Positions 7,282 to 10,888 of a DNA stretch of 10,888 nt are shown piece after piece. This DNA is from Candidatus Dormiibacterota bacterium (GTDB taxonomy: Bacteria > Chloroflexota > Dormibacteria > Aeolococcales > Aeolococcaceae), in NCBI GenBank assembly GCA_027451645.1, contig DAIDIX010000039.1, positions 1-10,888 on the forward strand, read 5' to 3'. The notes beneath the pieces are model-generated. The model did no database searches. It was not told the DNA's origin and saw nothing but the letters and a program-made list of their open reading frames with translations. Every line of letters starts with the position of its first letter. Position 1 is the stretch's first letter. The position numbers and the translations under genes are program-made.

Positions 7282-7600
7282 GGCAGGAACCGATAAGGGC
7301 TGCACCTGCTGCAACGACAGGACTGACTGTGCGGGCAGAGACAAGATGCTGCTTTGCATGTGCTGCAAGGAGCACTCCGCTTGCAAGTGTGGTTGTGAGA
7401 GCAAGGGAACGGGTGAGATTTCCATCCCTTCCCTTCCTGCACATCGAGCTTCCAAGAAGTCCGCCCCAGAGGGCAGTGTAGGCGATCGTTCCATAGAAGC
7501 GTCCTGGAGCCTTCCTGAGGTCCTGGTACCTCGTCACAAGAAACTGTGCTGCATCGATAGTGCCATAGAGTGCTGCTGCCCGTACGAGTGTTCGTCCCAT
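7253..7600 (-). CDS. Small membrane protein of unknown function
   Basis: A 115-residue hydrophobic protein that I do not recognise. Likely membrane segments are residues about 36-52, 65-82 and 92-110, and the N-terminal stretch 5-23 may be a fourth or an amphipathic helix. Between them are basic patches (RYQDLRK at 24-30, CRKGRD at 54-59), and the chain ends in an acidic SPDEE. There are two adjacent ATGs (7603 and 7600). The second is chosen because GGAGGG (7605-7610) then lies 4 bases upstream rather than 1. It follows the PIG-L stop by 10 bases, and its own last two codons (GAG GAG) form the Shine-Dalgarno sequence for the S9 gene, so it seems to be an operon member. Coding support comes from the tight fit, the ribosome-binding site and the regular hydrophobic pattern. 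Confidence 0.72.
   Translation of the reverse strand: MGRTLVRAAALYGTIDAAQFLVTRYQDLRKAPGRFYGTIAYTALWGGLLGSSMCRKGRDGNLTRSLALTTTLASGVLLAAHAKQHLVSARTVSPVVAAGAALIGSCLAAGSPDEE
7256..7261 (-). promoter_or_regulatory. Shine-Dalgarno GAGGAG pointing to an ATC codon
   Basis: GAGGAG is formed by the last two codons of the membrane-protein gene. Seven bases later (TAATCCC, which includes the stop codon) comes ATC at 7248-7246, in frame with the S9 peptidase. No ATG, GTG or TTG in that frame lies at a workable distance. It is the only strong ribosome-binding site near the expected S9 N-terminus. Confidence 0.4.
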
Positions 7601-7610
7601 CATTCCCTCC

Positions 7611-8330
7611 TTACCTGGTGCTGATCCTGCGGAAAGTCTCTGCCTTGTGTCCCTCGCCAAGCCCCATCTCTTCTGCTGTTCTCGTCCCCATTGCTGTGAT
7701 ACGTGCAAGAAGAGCCTCGACATCATCAATCTGTGAGACATGCTGCTGAAGGGCAGCACATTTCCGCTCGAACACGTCTGTGATGTCGACTGCATGGTTT
7801 GGATTCGATGTTCCTGTGAGCCACACCTCAGGTACGACATGTGCCTCAAGGCCCTCCTCAAGGAGCTCGGAGTATGAATACGGATTCCGTGCATCAGGAT
7901 AGACAGCACAGAGTGTTGCCTCCCCCGCAGCAAGATGGTCCGGATGGCTCGCATAGATCCGCTCCCAGTTGCGTTCGGGTGACTGGCAGACCACAAGGTC
8001 TGGCCGGATGCGCCTGATGACACGAGTCACTTTCTTTCGGAGTTCAAGCGAGGAGCTGAGCTCTCCATCGGGATACCCAAGAAAGGTGATGTCCGAGACA
8101 CCGACCACTGCTCCAGCTGCACGCTGTTCCTTCTCGCGAAGTGCGCGAAGCTCCTCCCGCGATCTTCCTGTCGATCTGCCACCAGCTGCACCATCCGTAA
8201 TGATGCAGTACGAAACGTCCACACCCGAGGATGTCCATGTCGCTGTTGTCCCAGCGCATCCAAAGTCGACATCATCGGGGTGTGCACCGACAACGAGAAC
8301 CCTGCGGGGAGAAAAGTCCTGTTCTGTCAC
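7611..8330 (-). CDS. PIG-L/LmbE-family deacetylase
   Basis: The 239-residue product belongs to the zinc-dependent N-acetylglucosamine deacetylase family that includes PIG-L, MshB and BshB. The metal-binding motif AHPDD is at residues 16-20 (H17, D19, D20), preceded by the beta-strand VLVVG, and the C-terminal HPDH motif is at 129-132. TDG at 45-47 and SPERNWE near 117 are also family-like. Length is normal. The substrate cannot be told from sequence; mycothiol- or bacillithiol-type sugar conjugates are possible in principle, but no partner gene is nearby. The GTG start at 8330 has no Shine-Dalgarno sequence of its own. It overlaps the stop of a three-codon ORF with a good AAGGA, or could be leaderless after TACCAT (8342-8337). 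It is followed closely by the small membrane-protein gene, and no signal peptide is seen. Confidence 0.88.
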   Translation of the reverse strand: MTEQDFSPRRVLVVGAHPDDVDFGCAGTTATWTSSGVDVSYCIITDGAAGGRSTGRSREELRALREKEQRAAGAVVGVSDITFLGYPDGELSSSLELRKKVTRVIRRIRPDLVVCQSPERNWERIYASHPDHLAAGEATLCAVYPDARNPYSYSELLEEGLEAHVVPEVWLTGTSNPNHAVDITDVFERKCAALQQHVSQIDDVEALLARITAMGTRTAEEMGLGEGHKAETFRRISTR

Positions 8331-8338
8331 ACTTCCAT
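8327..8338 (-). other. Three-codon upstream ORF (Met-Glu-Val-stop) overlapping the PIG-L start
   Basis: ATG GAA GTG TGA on the minus strand is preceded by AAGGA (8348-8344) with 5 bases between, the best ribosome-binding site in this gap. Its TGA shares two bases with the GTG start of the PIG-L gene, as in stop-start coupled genes. It could deliver ribosomes to the GTG by reinitiation. Such short strings also arise by chance. Confidence 0.2.
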
Positions 8339-8421
8339 GGTATTCCTTCAGGGAAATCTCCTGATCCTCTGGAGAGGCGTGAGCAGATTGTCAGAAACGC
8401 CAGCAGCAATCCATGCAGGTG

Positions 8422-8958
8422 CTAGGAACGTGCCACTCCAGCACCTTCCATGGCAAGTAGCCTTGCCTTCACAGCAGGACTCCCGAATGAGAATCCCCCA
8501 AGTCTGTGGTCGTGGCGCACTACCCTGTGACAGGGGATGACAAGCGGAATGGGGTTTGCTGCAACTGCATTTCCCACTGCACGAGCTGCATGTGGACGTC
8601 CAATGCGCTCTGCAACCTCCTGGTAGGACATCACTGTTCCCCGGGGTATCTCCTTCAGCACCTCAAGCACTTCGCGCTGAAAGGGTGTGCAGTCCCGAAG
8701 GACGACAGGGACTGTGAAGTCGAGTGTCGCACACCCGTCTGTGAACCGTTCCACATGTGCGAGGAACTCCCTGCTTCCCTCGGGAGCTGTGACAGGCTCT
8801 TCTGTCATCGCAATCCGGGTAACACCTTCGCTGGTGCCTTCTATGCGGACATGCCCCCATGGGGTATCGACTGTTGCCCATTCCGTTGATGCAGCATTCC
8901 TGCGGGGAGCCCTGCTGCGATGTGGTGATGGTGCCATTCCTCTTTTCCCTTCCTGCAT
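8422..8958 (-). CDS. ogt: Methylated-DNA--[protein]-cysteine S-methyltransferase (O6-alkylguanine repair)
   Basis: This suicide repair protein transfers the alkyl group from O6-alkylguanine in DNA to its own cysteine. The active-site PCHRV is at residues 142-146 (C143), with helix-turn-helix residues in VAERIGRPHAARAVGNA (the Arg finger is likely R126) and Y112 in the MSYQEVA segment. The C-terminal GGFSFG at 154-159 is also typical. An N-terminal domain of about 85 residues precedes the catalytic one, and total length (178) fits Ogt-type enzymes; no Ada regulatory domain is present. The second ATG (8937, residue 8) has GGAAGGG 9 bases upstream and is the better-supported translation start. 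The first ATG at 8958 has none but cannot be excluded. It faces the M24 peptidase gene across only 20 bases and lies 91 bases before the PIG-L gene. Confidence 0.92.
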   Translation of the reverse strand: MQEGKRGMAPSPHRSRAPRRNAASTEWATVDTPWGHVRIEGTSEGVTRIAMTEEPVTAPEGSREFLAHVERFTDGCATLDFTVPVVLRDCTPFQREVLEVLKEIPRGTVMSYQEVAERIGRPHAARAVGNAVAANPIPLVIPCHRVVRHDHRLGGFSFGSPAVKARLLAMEGAGVARS

Positions 8959-8965
8959 TGTGCTG

Positions 8966-8971
8966 TAGTCT
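8966..8971 (+). promoter_or_regulatory. -10-like box TAGTCT before the M24 gene
   Basis: TAGTCT ends 7 bases before the ATG at 8979, the same spacing as in the MarR gene. No -35 hexamer is apparent about 17 bases upstream, and no Shine-Dalgarno sequence lies between. A leaderless transcript is the simplest reading, but the box alone is weak evidence. Confidence 0.25.
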
Positions 8972-8978
8972 TTCCAGT

Positions 8979-10142
8979 ATGCCTGAACCCACTTCTTCCA
9001 TCCCTCTCCTGCTCTTTGGAGCTCCAGTCACCAACCCGAACATCGTCTATGCAACACGGTTTCTCGCACCAGACCCGGTTGTAGCAATCGACTACGGTGA
9101 TCACGTCTCGCTCTGGGTAAGTCCCCTTGAAGCGCATCGGGCAGAACTCGAGTCAACAGCTTCTGCTGTGCACTCCACTGAGGAGATCTCTGTAAACTCA
9201 CTTCTTGGTTCTGCAGGAAGCGAGACAGAGCTGTGGCCACTCCTTGTGCATGCAGTGCTTGCAGCTGAGGGCTGCACGAATGTTCGTGTTGACAGCACCT
9301 TTCCTCTTGGCATTGCGGATATTCTCAGGGACAAGGGGATCCACGTGACTGTTGACTGGACTGCATATCTCCGGGAACGAAGGATCAAGACTCAGGAAGA
9401 GATTGAACTGCTCCGCGAAGTCGAACGTATTGGACTTGGGGGTCTTGAAGCTGCCCTCGCCCTTCTCCGTACTGCGACTGTGAAGGATGGCCTCCTCTAC
9501 CATGAGGGAGCTCCCCTCTCAGGTGCTGACCTTGTCCATGCTGTCGAGTCCTACTATCTTGCACATGACTGCATCACTGTTGACTCGATATGCTGTGGCA
9601 GTCCCGAGTGCGCAGATCCCCACCGCAACACGAGTCCTGTCATTCGTGCGAACCTGCCCATCGTTCTCGATCTCTACCCGTACCACCGCACCTCAAGATA
9701 CTGGGCTGACCTCACACGTACTGTTGTCGTTGGGGAGCCTCCAGATGCTGTCTGGAAGATGTGGAATGCAGTGAAGCAGGCACAGCAGGAAGCACTCGAC
9801 ATGGTCCATCCAGGTGTCAATGCGAGGGATATCCACCGCCACTGCTGCGAGGTGTTCAGGGACCACGGATACGGATCGCTCTCACACCCGTTCAATGAGA
9901 TCTCCTCATCTGCCCGATTCATTCATGGAACTGGCCATGGTGTCGGGCTCGAAATACACGAGTTTCCCAGGGTGAGTGATCCGGATGTCATTCTCGAAGT
10001 GGGGGATGTCATCACGATCGAGCCAGGACTGTATGATCCAGATCTTGGCGGGATACGCATCGAGGACCTCGTCACAGTCACTGAAGATGGCATGGAGAAT
10101 CTCACTCCATTTCCAAAGGAGCTCATCCTCACGCCGCAGTAG
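8979..10142 (+). CDS. M24-family Xaa-Pro aminopeptidase/dipeptidase-like metallopeptidase
   Basis: The 387-residue protein has the two-domain layout of Xaa-Pro peptidases: a creatinase-like N-terminal domain (residues 1 to about 135) and a pita-bread catalytic domain. All five dinuclear metal ligands are visible: D231 (VLDLYP), D244 (YWADLTRT), H320 (HGTGHGVG), E348 (TIEPG) and E362 (IRIEDL). H327 in EIHE is the usual substrate-binding histidine. It should remove or split off residues next to proline in the cytoplasm, which pairs it functionally with the S9 peptidase on the other strand. The ATG at 8979 is chosen over an in-frame ATG 120 bases earlier, because that extension lies within the divergent ogt coding region and encodes an unrelated hydrophobic, cysteine-rich stretch. 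Cysteines C205, C206 and C211 cluster in the catalytic domain, of unknown meaning. Exact substrate unknown. Confidence 0.9.
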   Translation: MPEPTSSIPLLLFGAPVTNPNIVYATRFLAPDPVVAIDYGDHVSLWVSPLEAHRAELESTASAVHSTEEISVNSLLGSAGSETELWPLLVHAVLAAEGCTNVRVDSTFPLGIADILRDKGIHVTVDWTAYLRERRIKTQEEIELLREVERIGLGGLEAALALLRTATVKDGLLYHEGAPLSGADLVHAVESYYLAHDCITVDSICCGSPECADPHRNTSPVIRANLPIVLDLYPYHRTSRYWADLTRTVVVGEPPDAVWKMWNAVKQAQQEALDMVHPGVNARDIHRHCCEVFRDHGYGSLSHPFNEISSSARFIHGTGHGVGLEIHEFPRVSDPDVILEVGDVITIEPGLYDPDLGGIRIEDLVTVTEDGMENLTPFPKELILTPQ

Positions 10143-10240
10143 CTGGAAAAGGGGAGCAGTGGTCACTGGCCTACACCCGGCATGGGCAGCAATGGGGGAG
10201 AAACGTACGCATTCAGGCTCCTTTCATTGCAGGACCCATC
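10143..10240. other. Intergenic gap between the M24 gene and the lipoprotein gene
   Basis: These 98 bases hold a short CAGTG-GT-CACTG repeat (10157-10168), whose 2-base loop is too tight for an RNA hairpin. They also hold a weak GGA (10230s) before the next start. I see no clear promoter or terminator, so the two genes could be cotranscribed. Confidence 0.3.
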
Positions 10241-10741
10241 ATGCTGAAGGACAATATCTCCATGATTTCCCGGCTCACTTTCCTCACTCTTCTGGCATTC
10301 CTTTCTGCCTGTGGAGGAACACGGCTGCCCGAGAAATCACTGCCTCCCACCTCACCTGCTGCCCTTGCAGTACCCGGTGTGCCAGCATCAGTATGGTCAG
10401 CCATTGGAACACCGCTCACACCGTCTCCCAAGCTGGTCGCTTCCATCCGTGTCTCGAGAGCCCAGGCTCTGGTCATAGCAAACCAGTTCGCCCATTCCCT
10501 CACGTCCTGCACCACGTGCATGCATCTGTTCCTTGCACAGATGCAATCCCAGTCTCCGCCATATGGAATAACGCCACTTGAATGGAACTGTGTCGTATAC
10601 ACTCCAGCTGGATTCCTTCCACCCGGAGGAATCCCAGCGGGCGCGTCTCCTGATATCGTTCCCCGCTCCTGGCACCTTGGGTACATGACAATTGACCCGA
10701 TAACAGGAAAGAGCTCACCCGCATCGCTATACGCCCCATGA
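10241..10741 (+). CDS. Predicted lipoprotein of unknown function with a CxxC-Met-His stretch
   Basis: A 166-residue protein with a lipoprotein signal peptide: a short polar start, a hydrophobic run (residues about 12-22) and the lipobox LSAC, with C24 as lipid attachment site. It should sit on the outer face of the cytoplasmic membrane. Residues 30-65 are Pro/Ala/Ser-rich and look like a flexible linker. A compact part follows with SCTTCMH at 89-95 (C90, C93, M94, H95) and a lone C117 (EWNC), then a Pro/Gly-rich segment and a DPITG turn near the end. The Cys/Met/His cluster could bind a metal or be redox active, but I do not recognise a family and do not assign a function. M8 is an alternative start with AAGGA 10 bases upstream; both keep the signal peptide. 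The signal peptide argues for this strand over the long antisense ORF here. Confidence 0.72.
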   Translation: MLKDNISMISRLTFLTLLAFLSACGGTRLPEKSLPPTSPAALAVPGVPASVWSAIGTPLTPSPKLVASIRVSRAQALVIANQFAHSLTSCTTCMHLFLAQMQSQSPPYGITPLEWNCVVYTPAGFLPPGGIPAGASPDIVPRSWHLGYMTIDPITGKSSPASLYAP

Positions 10742-10797
10742 CCAGTGCACTGCTACAGGGTCCATGCATTTCGCGTGAAGAAGCGCCTTCTCCTGAC

Positions 10798-10819
10798 CTG
10801 CACTGGGTTCCAGGAGCAG
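10798..10819 (+). terminator. Possible hairpin terminator after the lipoprotein gene
   Basis: CTGC-A-CTGG, a GTT loop, then CCAG-GA-GCAG forms an 8-base-pair stem with a small internal loop, followed by CCTTCTGTCT, which is only weakly T-rich. It begins 57 bases after the stop at 10741. It competes with a longer-range repeat, CCAGTGCA (10742-10749) with TGCACTGG (10799-10806). Evidence is modest. Confidence 0.25.
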
Positions 10820-10827
10820 CCTTCTGT

Positions 10828-10888
10828 CTAGGGAATCACAGCAACGCTGATGAGCTTCCCGTTCCGAGTGGATGAAATGGCATACGGC
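10828..10888 (-). CDS. Possible C-terminal fragment of a gene entering from the right edge
   Basis: One minus-strand frame is open from the edge for 19 codons and ends at TAG (10828-10830), reading PYAISSTRNGKLISVAVIP. The alternation of charged and aliphatic residues looks protein-like, and a convergent gene would suit the hairpin nearby. The stretch is too short to identify. The plus strand has a competing open reading from ATG 10850 (MSFPFRVDEMAYG), so the call is weak. Confidence 0.2.
   Translation of the reverse strand, partial: PYAISSTRNGKLISVAVIP

Noticed and set aside
7282..7494. N-terminal extension of the S9 peptidase back to an ATG at 7494
   Set aside because: It would overlap most of the small membrane-protein gene, has no family similarity, and is a low-complexity Leu/Gln/Ser stretch.
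7603..8023. Upstream extension of the small membrane protein to 8023
   Set aside because: It overlaps the PIG-L deacetylase gene in another frame; the ribosome site GGAGGG fixes the start at 7600 or 7603.
8859..8978. Earlier in-frame ATG for the M24 peptidase
   Set aside because: It lies within the opposite-strand ogt coding region and adds a Cys-rich, non-conserved stretch; the family begins near the ATG at 8979.
10157..10168. CAGTG-GT-CACTG as a terminator or operator
   Set aside because: The loop of 2 bases is too short for an RNA hairpin, and a 5-base repeat alone is weak evidence for an operator.
10213..10686. 157-codon minus-strand ORF opposite the small lipoprotein
   Set aside because: The plus strand has a convincing signal peptide and lipobox; the antisense product has no recognisable feature.
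1..10888. CRISPR array, tRNA, rRNA, insertion sequence or phage genes
   Set aside because: I saw no regularly spaced repeats, no cloverleaf or rRNA-like sequence and no transposase or integrase reading frame.

Overview
This is a gene-dense bacterial window of clearly above-50% GC by eye, with nine genes I consider real, one possible gene fragment at the right edge, and no rRNA, tRNA, CRISPR or insertion sequence that I can see. The species cannot be named from the sequence. The gene content (SCO/TlpA and CtaG oxidase-assembly proteins, a hemerythrin-tailed metal pump, a DNA-alkylation repair protein) points to an oxygen-respiring bacterium. Several genes that begin a transcript carry a -10-like hexamer only 6-8 bases before the start codon and no Shine-Dalgarno sequence. 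This suggests leaderless transcripts, a habit common in Actinobacteria, Deinococcus-Thermus and Chloroflexi. Internal genes do have good Shine-Dalgarno sequences.

Layout. Bases 1-373 (minus) hold a MarR-family regulator that runs off the left edge. Its promoter overlaps a TTGCA-N3-TGCAA palindrome, and it diverges from 472-2073 (plus), a lipoprotein fusing a SCO-like copper domain to a TlpA-like thioredoxin domain. Its stop overlaps the start of ctaG (2060-2944, plus). ctaG converges, with a 7-base gap, on a P1B-5-type metal ATPase with a C-terminal hemerythrin-like domain (2952-5303, minus). The two stop codons lie inside one inverted repeat.

Upstream of the ATPase on the same strand are an S9 prolyl-oligopeptidase-family peptidase (5338 to about 7281), a small membrane protein (7253-7600), a PIG-L/LmbE deacetylase (7611-8330) and an O6-alkylguanine-DNA alkyltransferase (8422-8958). 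An M24 Xaa-Pro-type peptidase (8979-10142, plus) diverges from this minus-strand run, and a small lipoprotein with a CxxC-Met-His stretch (10241-10741, plus) follows it.

How they may work together (inference): the SCO-TlpA lipoprotein would reduce and metallate the CuA centre outside the membrane while CtaG serves the CuB side, so 472-2944 reads as a compact cytochrome-oxidase copper-assembly operon under possible MarR control. The neighbouring ATPase moves a transition metal and may sense O2 or metal through its hemerythrin tail. It seems to have its own operator-like repeat, although it lies only 34 bases behind the S9 peptidase gene. The remaining genes look like housekeeping peptide turnover, deacetylation and DNA repair. 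The items most worth a second look are the SCO-TlpA fusion, the operator-like repeats at the MarR and ATPase starts, a possible AUC start for the S9 peptidase, and the shared inverted repeat at the convergent stops.
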